Shown piece after piece: positions 15,108 through 23,170 of a stretch of DNA of 64,000 nt (position 1 is its first letter; each line of letters opens with the position of its first letter). Position numbers and translations under genes: made by a program. The notes under the pieces are model-generated. The model ran no database searches and was not told the DNA's origin. It saw only the letters and a program-made list of their open reading frames with translations. The stretch is from Leifsonia sp. NPDC080035 (GTDB lineage Bacteria > Actinomycetota > Actinomycetes > Actinomycetales > Microbacteriaceae), in assembly GCF_040050925.1 (NCBI RefSeq), contig NZ_CP157390.1, positions 1,798,001 to 1,862,000 on the forward strand, read 5' to 3'.

Positions 15108-16937
15108 GTGGCAACTTACGCAGTAAAGCTCGAGCGTTCGGCGCCCCTTGTATTGCCCCGCCATCAAGGAGCACCCGAGGAATCGGATTTCGCCGAGTGG
15201 TGTGCGTCCGAAAAGGAATCCGGGCGACCGCTTGCCGTCGATCTTTTTTCTGGAGCCGGAGGTCTCGGTGCAGGAGTGGAGGCTGCTGGCTGGACTGTTG
15301 TCGCAGCCGTGGATCACGACAAGGCGGCCCTTGAGACTCATCGTGCGAACTTCCGCGGGCAAGCTCTCGAAGTGGACATGTCCGATCCCGAGCAGGTTGG
15401 CAAGCTGATAGAGAAGCTCGGTCCGATTGGTGTGGACCTCGTCGCCGGAGGGCCGCCGTGCCAACCTTTTAGCAGAGCTGGCCGGGCCAAGATTCGTAGC
15501 CTCGTGGAAGACGGCGTCCGAAATCCGGTGGACGCTCGGAAGGAACTGTGGCGATCGTTCATAGATGTCGTCTTGGCGCTTGGGCCAAGGGCGGTACTTA
15601 TGGAAAATGTTCCTGACATGGCCATTGGTGATGACTTAAAAGTGATTCGCGAGATCGCCGGTCTCCTCGAGGACGCAGGGTACTGGGTGGATTACCGACT
15701 CCTGGACGCATGGAAACATGGTGTGCCGCAGCACCGGAAGAGGTTCATCCTTCAAGCGCGCCGCGATGGCGTCTTGCCAGCATGGCCGACGCCAAGCGAG
15801 GACAAGCCAACCGTCCGCCACGCGATCGAAGACCTTCCCCGTTTGAACGGAACCACAGGGGGACGAGTACTCCCCTATACAGGCGTGCCGAGCAACAACT
15901 TGGCAAGAATGCTGCGCGATCCAGGCGCAGAGCCGGTCATTCACGACCACATGACGCGCCCGGTGCGCGACGATGACCTAGAAGCGTTTGAGTTGATGAC
16001 GGCGTCTACTCTCTACTCCGATCTGCCTGCCCATCTCAAGCGTTACCGGTCGGACACCTTCACGGACAAGTACAAACGGCTCGATTGGGATGATCTGAGT
16101 CGAACTATTACCGCACACATTGCCAAGGATGGGTACTGGTATATCCATCCTTCCGAACACCGCACCCTGACGGTCCGGGAGGCTGCGCGGATTCAGACAT
16201 TCCCTGACAGTTTCCGGTTTGCGGGCACTCGAAGCGATGCGTTCAGACAGATCGGGAACGCGGTTCCCCCGCTCCTCGGCCGGGTAGTCGCGGAGATGAT
16301 CCTTCCTCTTTCAGCGCCTAAGTCTGGACCCGCCCCGCTGCTTGCGATGCGGGAGCGTCTAGTCCATTGGGCGATGAACCGTAGGCGTCACGCATGGTGG
16401 CTTTACCCTGGCCCCGAAATGACCGCCGCGTGCGCCGGAATTGCGTCTCTTTTTGATGTCCACCGCCTTCCTCGAGATGCCGCGGCGGCGATCATGGACC
16501 CTCTACGAGGTGCCCAGAATCTAACCTTCGATTCTCTTCAGCATGTCGAAGTGCATTCACTGAGCGCCACTAGGAAGCGAGTTCTTCGGGAGTTCCGAGA
16601 GGAGCTGCGCAAAGGCGGCTCCGTGGACTGGACGCCGCTGCTCTTGGCGCGCCTTGGGCCGGCACAGCAGAAGCTGTTTGCGCTCCTAAGGGGGAGCAAT
16701 GAGCTGATTGTGAATGCCCATGTCGGCAAGGTCGTTGCACTACTGATGGATTTGCCGGAGGGTCAGACAGGCCTCTATACCGACATCAAGGTCGCTCTCG
16801 CGCAGTTGGTCGCTGGTGGTGCGGATGCGGCGCTCCGAATGAGCGCACTACGAGGAATCACGGTCTCGGAGGCTCGCGCGCATATAAAAAGCGGTGCGGC
16901 AACCAGTTCGCCACAGCTCGAGGAGATTGCGTCGTGA
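15108..16937 (+). CDS. DNA cytosine-5 methyltransferase with long C-terminal extension
   Basis: A 609-residue enzyme. It has m5C-MTase motif I (DLFSGAGGLGAG, residues 45-56), motif IV GGPPCQPFS with catalytic C118, motif VI ENVP (166-169), motif VIII QHRKRFIL (208-215) and motif X RQIGNAVPPLL (380-390), so the catalytic core is intact up to about residue 400. A further 200 residues, mostly helical and rich in Leu/Ala, have no recognisable fold. The target-recognition region (about 220-350) is short. GTG start at 15108 is 9 bases behind AAGGAG. The stop overlaps the ATPase GTG (GTGA). Composition is unlike the flanking genome. No restriction endonuclease or Vsr gene adjoins it. Confidence 0.88.
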   Translation: MATYAVKLERSAPLVLPRHQGAPEESDFAEWCASEKESGRPLAVDLFSGAGGLGAGVEAAGWTVVAAVDHDKAALETHRANFRGQALEVDMSDPEQVGKLIEKLGPIGVDLVAGGPPCQPFSRAGRAKIRSLVEDGVRNPVDARKELWRSFIDVVLALGPRAVLMENVPDMAIGDDLKVIREIAGLLEDAGYWVDYRLLDAWKHGVPQHRKRFILQARRDGVLPAWPTPSEDKPTVRHAIEDLPRLNGTTGGRVLPYTGVPSNNLARMLRDPGAEPVIHDHMTRPVRDDDLEAFELMTASTLYSDLPAHLKRYRSDTFTDKYKRLDWDDLSRTITAHIAKDGYWYIHPSEHRTLTVREAARIQTFPDSFRFAGTRSDAFRQIGNAVPPLLGRVVAEMILPLSAPKSGPAPLLAMRERLVHWAMNRRRHAWWLYPGPEMTAACAGIASLFDVHRLPRDAAAAIMDPLRGAQNLTFDSLQHVEVHSLSATRKRVLREFREELRKGGSVDWTPLLLARLGPAQQKLFALLRGSNELIVNAHVGKVVALLMDLPEGQTGLYTDIKVALAQLVAGGADAALRMSALRGITVSEARAHIKSGAATSSPQLEEIAS

Positions 16938-19258
16938 CGGTTGTTCCCGCGAAGGATGCGTCCGGAGCACCAGACGGAAGGGGTGCGCTACGACCGCGCG
17001 CAAGGCTGCTCCGAACTCTCGGAAACGACCTAATCAGTAGCGACAAGGTTGCACTGATCGAATTGGTCAAGAATTCGTACGACGCTGACGCCACTGCCGT
17101 CCTCATTCGATTTCATGGACCTTTGTCTCGAGGTGCTGGGCGCATCGAGGTTCTGGACGATGGGCATGGAATGGATGTCGGCACCTTGCAGACCTCTTGG
17201 TTAGACATCGCCACCGATACGAAGCGTCGCAAGCCTAAGAGCGAGAACGGGCGTCGCGTACTGGGCGAAAAGGGCATCGGGCGCCTTGCCGCGGCAAGGC
17301 TCGGTAACGAGCTCCTATTAGTTACGCGTCGCGCCGGTGTCGAGGAAGTGCAGCTGCTGATCGATTGGACTCAGTTCGATCGCGATGAGGCATATCTGGA
17401 TGAGATTGAAGTCGCATGGGAGGTCGGCCTTCCGGAGGTATTCGCTGGCCAGGGCAGAGCCAATGAGTACTTCTCGAAAGCCAAGATCAAAGAATGGAAC
17501 CGAGGTCGAGGTACTCTCCTCCAGATCGAGAAGCTCACCCACGAGTGGAGTCAAAAGGACTTCGTTGAACTGCGCACCGCGCTAACTAGGCTGATCCGGC
17601 CTCGGCCCACCATCCTGTTCGGTTCAGCCGAAGGGGATGCCAGCCACGAGGAAGCGGAAGTCGCTGAGGCGGATACTGCAGACGCTCCGACTAGCGAAGG
17701 ATCGAAGGATGGGAGCAGCGGGCCGAGCGGCTTCCATATCTTCATCGAGCTTATTGACGTACCTGAGGACATGCAGCGTTTCGAAGGAGCAATCGACTCA
17801 TCCGTCGATTTGAGCACGCCGCACTACCAGCTCAAAGGTTCGGTCGACTCGAACGGCTCTGCGCACTTGCATTACGTGCAGCAAGAACCGCCAGCGGATA
17901 TTGAGTTGGAACCCAAAATGCTCTGGAACGACGATAGGCGCTCCCCTCAATCGGGCCCGTTTGATTTCGAAATCAACGTCTGGGATCGCGACAATGATGC
18001 GATCCAGCGCACGCTGATTGCTTCCCGTCCCGACGGCCAAAGCCCCTCTGCAAAGGAGCTAAAGGGCTTTCGCGAGACTCTCGACGACGTCGCCGGCGTC
18101 AGTATCTATAGAGATGGCTTCAGAGTCCTGCCGTTCGGTGAGTCGGGCGACGATTGGTTGGGGCTCGACCTCAGGCGAGTGCAAAGCCCGACTTTGCGTC
18201 TGTCGAACAATCAGATTGTGGGCCAGATCTTCATCGGCGCGGACACAAATCAGGGATTGCAAGACCAATCGAACCGCGAGGGTTTTCTAGCGGGCACCGC
18301 ATATTCAGATCTGCAATCCCTTGTTCGGGCAGCCCTCAACGAGCTTGAGGGACGGCGGTATAAGGCCAGGCGGCCGGACGAAGCCCCAAAGGAAAAGAAG
18401 GGCGGCTTGTTCAAGCGCTTCGATCTTGGGGAGATCAGATCCGCGCTTGCCGCAAGCTACCCGGGCGACACGCGTCTCATCGGCCTAGTCGACGACAAGA
18501 ACCGCGACATCCAAGAGGGTGTGACAGAGGTGCAACAAGTTCTGTCTCGATACTCGCGACTCGCGACGCTTGGGTCGCTCGTTGACCGAGTTCTGCACGA
18601 TGGACGCACTGTGATCACGCGACTGAAGAACATTTCGAGGTTTGGCAAACGAGACTTGAGTAAGGCCGCGCTCACTGCGGAGGAGAAAGTTTCAGTCGCG
18701 CAGGGAGCGATGGAGCAGACCGCCGTGCAGGCGGATGTGCTTTCCACTCTCTTCAATCAGATCGAACCATTTGGCGGTCGAAAACGTGGACGACCGAAAG
18801 ATGTTCACGTTCGTGACTTGCTCCAGAGTGCGGTCTCCATAATGCAGGTAGAAGCAGACGATCGCGGTGTCGCTGTTGAAGTAGTAGCGGACCAAGACTT
18901 TGTTACTCGACTTGACGAAGCCGAGGCGCTCACAGTGCTGGTGAACCTCATCCAGAACGCGATCTACTGGACTGCAACTCAACCGTCAGTTTCACAGCGA
19001 AAGGTCGTCGTTGACGCAAGAACCAATGCTGACCAGTCACTAACATTTACGGTCAGCGACTCCGGTCCGGGAGTGTCGGATGAGATCCGCGGGCAGATTT
19101 TTGATCCGTATTTCTCGAGCAAACCCGATGGCGTTGGGCTCGGCCTAAGCATCGTAGGGAACATGGTTGAGGACATCTACGGGGGCGAGCTGACTCTCGT
19201 TCAGGAAGGACCGCTCGACGGCGCCACCTTCGAAGCCACGTTCAGGAGACGTGTCTGA
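16934..19258 (+). CDS. Protein with two GHKL ATPase modules (MORC/Hsp90-like N-terminal, histidine-kinase-like C-terminal)
   Basis: A 774-residue protein with two separate GHKL folds. The N-terminal one has N-box ELVKNSYDADA (43-53), G1 DDGHGM (75-80) and G2 GEKGIGRLAAARLG (111-124), the style of MutL/MORC/Hsp90 ATPases. An acidic linker (about 235-265) and a large middle region follow. The C-terminal one looks like a sensor kinase: H-box-like LVDRVLHDGR (H555), N-box NLIQNA (671-676), G1 DSGPG (709-713) and G2 GVGLGLSI (733-740). There is no membrane segment or PAS domain, so it is cytoplasmic. It overlaps the methyltransferase and the regulator at both ends. Function inferred only: it may sense DNA or methylation state and signal to the regulator. 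Confidence 0.82.
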   Translation: MTVVPAKDASGAPDGRGALRPRARLLRTLGNDLISSDKVALIELVKNSYDADATAVLIRFHGPLSRGAGRIEVLDDGHGMDVGTLQTSWLDIATDTKRRKPKSENGRRVLGEKGIGRLAAARLGNELLLVTRRAGVEEVQLLIDWTQFDRDEAYLDEIEVAWEVGLPEVFAGQGRANEYFSKAKIKEWNRGRGTLLQIEKLTHEWSQKDFVELRTALTRLIRPRPTILFGSAEGDASHEEAEVAEADTADAPTSEGSKDGSSGPSGFHIFIELIDVPEDMQRFEGAIDSSVDLSTPHYQLKGSVDSNGSAHLHYVQQEPPADIELEPKMLWNDDRRSPQSGPFDFEINVWDRDNDAIQRTLIASRPDGQSPSAKELKGFRETLDDVAGVSIYRDGFRVLPFGESGDDWLGLDLRRVQSPTLRLSNNQIVGQIFIGADTNQGLQDQSNREGFLAGTAYSDLQSLVRAALNELEGRRYKARRPDEAPKEKKGGLFKRFDLGEIRSALAASYPGDTRLIGLVDDKNRDIQEGVTEVQQVLSRYSRLATLGSLVDRVLHDGRTVITRLKNISRFGKRDLSKAALTAEEKVSVAQGAMEQTAVQADVLSTLFNQIEPFGGRKRGRPKDVHVRDLLQSAVSIMQVEADDRGVAVEVVADQDFVTRLDEAEALTVLVNLIQNAIYWTATQPSVSQRKVVVDARTNADQSLTFTVSDSGPGVSDEIRGQIFDPYFSSKPDGVGLGLSIVGNMVEDIYGGELTLVQEGPLDGATFEATFRRRV

Positions 19259-20358
19259 TGGAAGTTGAGAGGGTCTGGCGAATCCTAGTGATCGAGGATG
19301 ACGAGCAGCTCGCTGCGGATGCGCAGCGTGAGATCACTGACGCATTCGACGACAATCCGGACATCAATGTCCGTGTCGAATTCGAGACCGACTTCGACGC
19401 GGGTTTCGAGCGCGTCCTAAACGGCACGACAGACGTGGTTGTCCTCGACGTCAGGCGTGATACTCCGTCGTCAGCGCCGGAGGACGAAACCGCTGGCCAC
19501 ACTGTGTTCAAGGAAATCAGGGAAGCCCGGTTCGCGCCAGTTGTCTTCTGGACAGCCTTGCCGGAGCAAGTGGCGCATGAAGCGATGGTGCCCTTAGTCG
19601 CGGTTGTGAAAAAGGATGACATCGAACTGCTGCCGGCAGCGGTCGAAGCCGCTATCACCAGTCAGGCCGTCGAAACCATCGCAGATATAGAAAACCACGT
19701 AGCTTCGGTGCTTAACAAGCACATGTGGACCGAACTTGGCCCGCATTGGGCCGAGTACACGGATGGATTGGAACCCGGGACAGTCGCCCAAGTCCTCATC
19801 AGTCGTCTTGCGCGAATCCTCGAAGGCGACCGTGAGCAGTCCTTCACCGCACACCCGAGCCATCGTTACGTGTATCCACCGGTCTCCGATACGCGCGGGC
19901 CGGGGGACATCATGCTCGAGGGCGGACGAGATTGGTGGGTTGTCCTCACACCGGCATGCGATTTCGAGCAAAGCAAGCTTGAATTCGCTTTGTTGGCCCG
20001 CGCGGGCTCGCTCGAATCGCATCCCAAATACGCGAAGTGGGTCTCAGCTAAAGGGAAGGGCAATGCCGCGAAGGGCGAATGGAATGAGCTGGGCAAGGAT
20101 GTCTTGATGGCCACTCAAGGCCGATATCGCTACCTTCCTGCGTTTCGTGACATTCCCGATCTGGTTATCGATTTGGAGAATGTGCGGTCAGTGGACGCGG
20201 ACACGCTCCGAGGCATGGAACCGGTGGCCTCGCTCGTGAGTCCGTTCGCGGAATCGCTACTAGTCCAGAACAGTCAGTTCCGCGGACGCATTGGTGTTCC
20301 GGATCTTGATTCCGAGCTGATCAAGCAGCGCCTTGAGGCAGGGGCTGTTTCGGCATAG
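19258..20358 (+). CDS. Response regulator with unrecognised C-terminal output domain
   Basis: A 366-residue protein. Residues 7-130 are a receiver domain: acidic pair D14/D15 in RILVIEDDEQL, phospho-acceptor D64 in VVVLDVRRD, T99 in FWTAL, and K118/K119 before DD. All key residues are present. The rest (about 150-366) is not a DNA-binding HTH; it holds a short helical part and a mixed segment centred on WWVVLTPACDFEQSKLEFALLARAG and a basic KGKGNAAKGEW patch. I do not recognise it; an effector or protein-binding role is possible. The ATG overlaps the kinase-like stop (TGATG), so the three products are probably made together. H555 of the neighbour is the natural phosphodonor. Confidence 0.8.
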   Translation: MEVERVWRILVIEDDEQLAADAQREITDAFDDNPDINVRVEFETDFDAGFERVLNGTTDVVVLDVRRDTPSSAPEDETAGHTVFKEIREARFAPVVFWTALPEQVAHEAMVPLVAVVKKDDIELLPAAVEAAITSQAVETIADIENHVASVLNKHMWTELGPHWAEYTDGLEPGTVAQVLISRLARILEGDREQSFTAHPSHRYVYPPVSDTRGPGDIMLEGGRDWWVVLTPACDFEQSKLEFALLARAGSLESHPKYAKWVSAKGKGNAAKGEWNELGKDVLMATQGRYRYLPAFRDIPDLVIDLENVRSVDADTLRGMEPVASLVSPFAESLLVQNSQFRGRIGVPDLDSELIKQRLEAGAVSA

Positions 20359-20439
20359 GCGTGTCCGCATGCTCCTAGGCTCAACGGACCGTGCCCGAGC
20401 ACGCATGCCCTGATTCGTGCGCGCGGGTTTGGCCTGGCT

Positions 20440-20960
20440 GTGTATGCGATCCCAATTGAGATGAACATAGGTGGCGAAGCGATCACTATTCGCCAAAGCG
20501 ACAGGCTGGGTATCCCGCTGCAGGTTGAAGGCCATACAGTCCTCCGTCTCGATGCTTCGCATCGATGCACCTCGAACACTGCCGGTGGGTACTTTGCCGT
20601 CGACTACTCGTCGTTCACCGTGCAGCCGACGTCTTCCTCGGCTCCGCCCTCACCTACGACTACTTCCGAAAGCCGGGCAGCCTGATTCCGTGCTCGTACA
20701 TCAGTGTGCACGCGCATCGGGACGAAATCGTCACGGCGATGGTGCTCGCTGGAAAGCGCCACAAAGGGAAGTCCCGCGCGAAGCAGTTTGAAAAGAGGTC
20801 GGCGACGCCACCACACCGGCTTCGGCGCCAGTCCGGAGCGGACGTCGGGGTCGCTGAGCTGATCGAGAACGCGTGTCAGCGCAGCGGCGACGCCAGCATT
20901 CTGCGCAGGCGACAGACCGGCAACAGCTCGTACTCGCGCCTCGAGCTCGTCATCAGTGAT
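20440..20960 (+). pseudogene. Decayed hypothetical gene at island right end; rest of the 20359-21131 gap is empty
   Basis: One frame (20440-20685) encodes a plausible core with LGIPLQVEGHTVLRLDAS and GGYFAVDYSSFTV; the next frame then continues as LTYDYFRKPGSLIPCSYISV, HAHRDEIVTAMVLAGKRHKG and KSRAKQFEKR before losing coherence. The two halves need one frameshift near 20640. I read it as a broken hypothetical protein of a kind found near actinobacterial mobile DNA. On the other strand 20604-20969 is open and begins MTKITDDELEARVRAVAG, which could be a small gene instead. Apart from this and the promoter at 21075, I see nothing in the 773 bases between the island operon and the ribokinase gene. 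Confidence 0.35.
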
Positions 20961-21074
20961 CTTCGTCATGCAATCAACATGTCCGGAACCGCACCATTCG
21001 TTTCACGTGGGACAAGATTCCTCCACGACCGACGGCACGGCCGGTGCGAAATCCCTCGGCGTTCGATGACCCAG

Positions 21075-21103
21075 TTGACGCGCGTAGACAATGCGCGTAG
21101 ATT
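21075..21103 (+). promoter_or_regulatory. Likely sigma-A promoter of the ribokinase operon
   Basis: TTGACG (21075-21080) and TAGATT (21098-21103) are separated by exactly 17 bases, 29 bases before the ribokinase ATG. The 9-base string GCGCGTAGA occurs twice in direct orientation (21080-21088 and 21093-21101), and CAAT/ATTG are inverted around the second (21089-21104); a regulator, perhaps the LacI protein of the operon, could bind here. Confidence 0.55.
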
Positions 21104-21131
21104 GCAGCTACTTCCCGTCAGAGAGGACCCG

Positions 21132-22091
21132 ATGGACGAGCGCCAGAGCCCCGTTGATTCGACACAGGATCTTCTCGTCGTCGGCTCGGTGAACGAGGAC
21201 CACTTCACTTTCGTCACCGCCTTCCCGCGCCCGGGAGAGACGGTGGCAGCAGTCGCCGCGCGCCGGGGACTCGGCGGCAAGGGCGCCAACCAGGCCGTCG
21301 CCGCTGCTCGGGCCGGTGCGCGGGTTCGGTTCCTCGCGAAGGTCGGATCGGACGGGGCCGGCTCTGACGCGATCGACGCGCTGCAGCGCGCGGGAGTGAT
21401 CGCGGATGCCGTCGAGCAGGACGTGCACGGTGCGACCGGTACAGCGTCCATCGCCGTCGATGCGACCGGCGAGAACTGGGTGATCGTCGATCCAGGCGCG
21501 AACGCGCGAATCACCGTGGAGAGCATCGACCGTGAGTTCGATCGGCGGGGAAGCGCCTCCGTCGTTCTCGCCCAGGCCGAGATCCCCGGAGACGCGATCG
21601 AGCGTGCCGCGGCTCGTGCCCACGAAGCCGGTGCGCGGTTCGTGCTGAACCTCGCTCCCGTCATCGCCATCGCGGAGGAGACGCTGAGGGCATGCGACCC
21701 GCTGGTCGTCAACGAGCACGAGGCCGCGTCGATCGTGGCGGCACGCGGCGGGATCGCCACGACCCCCGCAGAGCTGGCGAGCGCGCTCGGCGAGATCGCG
21801 CGGTCCGTGGTGATCACGTTGGGTTCCGCAGGTGCCGTTGCTGCGGCTCGGGGCCGGGTATGGGACGTCCCGGGCTTCCGGGTCGACTCCGTCGTCGACA
21901 CGACAGGCGCCGGTGACGCATTCGTCGGTTCGCTGTGTGCGCGTCTCGCCGCGGGGGACGACCTCGAAGCGGCGATGGTGTGGGCGTCCGCCGCGGCGTC
22001 GCTCTCGGTCGAGCGCCCGGGCGCGGCCGAGTCATATGCCGCGGCCCGCGAGGTCGAACAGCGACTTCTCGCAGCAGGGGTGTCGGCATGA
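21132..22091 (+). CDS. rbsK: Ribokinase-type PfkB carbohydrate kinase
   Basis: A 319-residue PfkB enzyme. VVGSVNEDHFTFV and GGKGANQAVAAARAG are the ribokinase N-terminal motifs and DTTGAGDAFVGSL carries catalytic base D262. It phosphorylates ribose or a similar pentose. A nucleoside hydrolase in the same operon would release ribose, which supports ribokinase. The ATG at 21132 follows AGAGG; the frame is open upstream through the decayed island but without homology. Stop overlaps the LacI start (ATGA). Confidence 0.85.
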   Translation: MDERQSPVDSTQDLLVVGSVNEDHFTFVTAFPRPGETVAAVAARRGLGGKGANQAVAAARAGARVRFLAKVGSDGAGSDAIDALQRAGVIADAVEQDVHGATGTASIAVDATGENWVIVDPGANARITVESIDREFDRRGSASVVLAQAEIPGDAIERAAARAHEAGARFVLNLAPVIAIAEETLRACDPLVVNEHEAASIVAARGGIATTPAELASALGEIARSVVITLGSAGAVAAARGRVWDVPGFRVDSVVDTTGAGDAFVGSLCARLAAGDDLEAAMVWASAAASLSVERPGAAESYAAAREVEQRLLAAGVSA

Positions 22092-23170
22092 GCGCGAAAC
22101 GCGTCACCCGTGGAGACGTCGCGCGCGCGGCGGGCACGTCTGAAGCGGTCGTCAGTTACGTCGTCAACAACGGACCTCGACCCGTCGCAGAGGAGACGCG
22201 ATCTCGTGTCCTCGAGGCGATCAGGACGACCGGCTACCGGCCGAACACCATCGCGAAAGCACTCGCCAGCGGATCCTCCGGGGCACTGGGCTTGGTCGTC
22301 CCCGACATCTCCAACCCGTTCTTCGCTGCCCTGGCCCGCGCGATCGAGGACGAGGTTTTCGCTTCCGGACGCGTCCTGCTGGTCGGGAACTCCGCCGAGA
22401 GCGGAGAGCGCGAAGCGCGCCTGGTCAACAGCTTCATCGAACGTCAGGTGGATGGTCTGCTCTATGTCGGAGTGGGGCACCACGCCCATGTCGAGCAGGC
22501 GCTGTCGGCAGGGGTCCCCGTGGTCGTCCTCGACCGATACGACCCGACCCTCGGTGTCGCCTCGGTGGTCGTCGACAACTTCGAGGGCGCTGTGCTGGCG
22601 ACGGACCACCTGATCCAGCACGGCTACACGAGGATCGCGACCGTCGCCGGCCCCTCCGCCCTCTTCACCGCGGTCGAGCGGATCGGCGGGTGGCGGAAGG
22701 CCCTGAAGGCCGCGAACCTTCCGAACGGCGACGACCTGCTCGTGGAGGCGCCGTTCAGCCGGGCCGGCGGGTACGCCGCCGCCTCGGCCCTGTTCGATTC
22801 GGACGTGCCGGATGCGGTGCTCGTCGCCAGTGAACAGCAGGCGATCGGGCTCCTCGCGGCCGCGGCCGAGCGGGGCATCCGCGTGCCGGAGGACGTCGCG
22901 ATGATCTCGTTCGACGGCACGGACGAGTCCCGATTCAGCGTTCCTCCGCTGACGACAGTCACGCAACCGTTCCGTGACATCGCGCGCGATGCCGTCGCGC
23001 TCGCGCGCCCCCTAGACGCGAATGAGACCAAGCACCTCACCTGCGAGGTGCAGCTCGTTCGTCGCCGCTCCTGCGGCTGCCCGTATCCGATGAATGAGAA
23101 CCACCAGGCGCCGACTGAGTTGGCAAACGCTGAAGACGCCTGGCAGTCCCCACCGAAAGAGGAACCTAGC
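22088..23170 (+). CDS. LacI-family regulator, reading frame continues without a stop into the next gene
   Basis: Residues 1-55 are a LacI HTH and hinge: VTRGDVARAAGTSEAVVSYV, NNGPRPVAEETRSRVLEAI, GYRPNTIAKAL. Then comes a periplasmic-binding-like sensor domain (GLVVPDISNPFFAALARAIE, ISFDGTDESRFSVPPLTTV) that ends in LVRRRSCGCPYP at about residue 335, where LacI proteins normally stop. Here no stop follows: the same frame runs through about 27 linker codons into the ATG of the binding lipoprotein and ends at 24466 (792 codons in all). A TGA lies one base out of frame at 23091, so a small frameshift may have removed the native stop. It probably represses its own operon. Confidence 0.8.

Larger units (their letters stand above)
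14156..21060. mobile_element. Decayed integrative island at tRNA-Ser with methyltransferase/ATPase/regulator cargo
   Basis: From the 3' end of tRNA-Ser(GCU) to roughly 21060 the DNA is visibly AT-richer than both flanks and uses many A/T-ending codons. The tRNA-proximal end holds a tyrosine integrase remnant pointing toward the tRNA, followed by an SSB-like scrap, an intact three-gene operon (15108-20358), and a second decayed gene (20440-20960). This is the normal shape of an integrated element that has lost mobility. The right border is an estimate; only a 9-base match to the tRNA 3' end (21049-21057) is seen there. Confidence 0.65.

Noticed and set aside
15108..20358. Calling the island operon a complete restriction-modification system
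   Set aside because: No nuclease motif could be found in the three proteins or in the flanking remnants, so only methylation is supported.
20604..20969. Minus-strand open frame starting MTKITDDELEARVRAVAG
   Set aside because: Its second half is low-complexity and antisense to a better-looking decayed plus-strand gene. It could be a small gene but I cannot support it.
21049..21057. AAATCCCTC as right attachment site of the tRNA-Ser island
   Set aside because: Only 9 bases match the tRNA T-arm end (14139-14147); that length can occur by chance and the sequence around it does not match further. The right border stays undefined.
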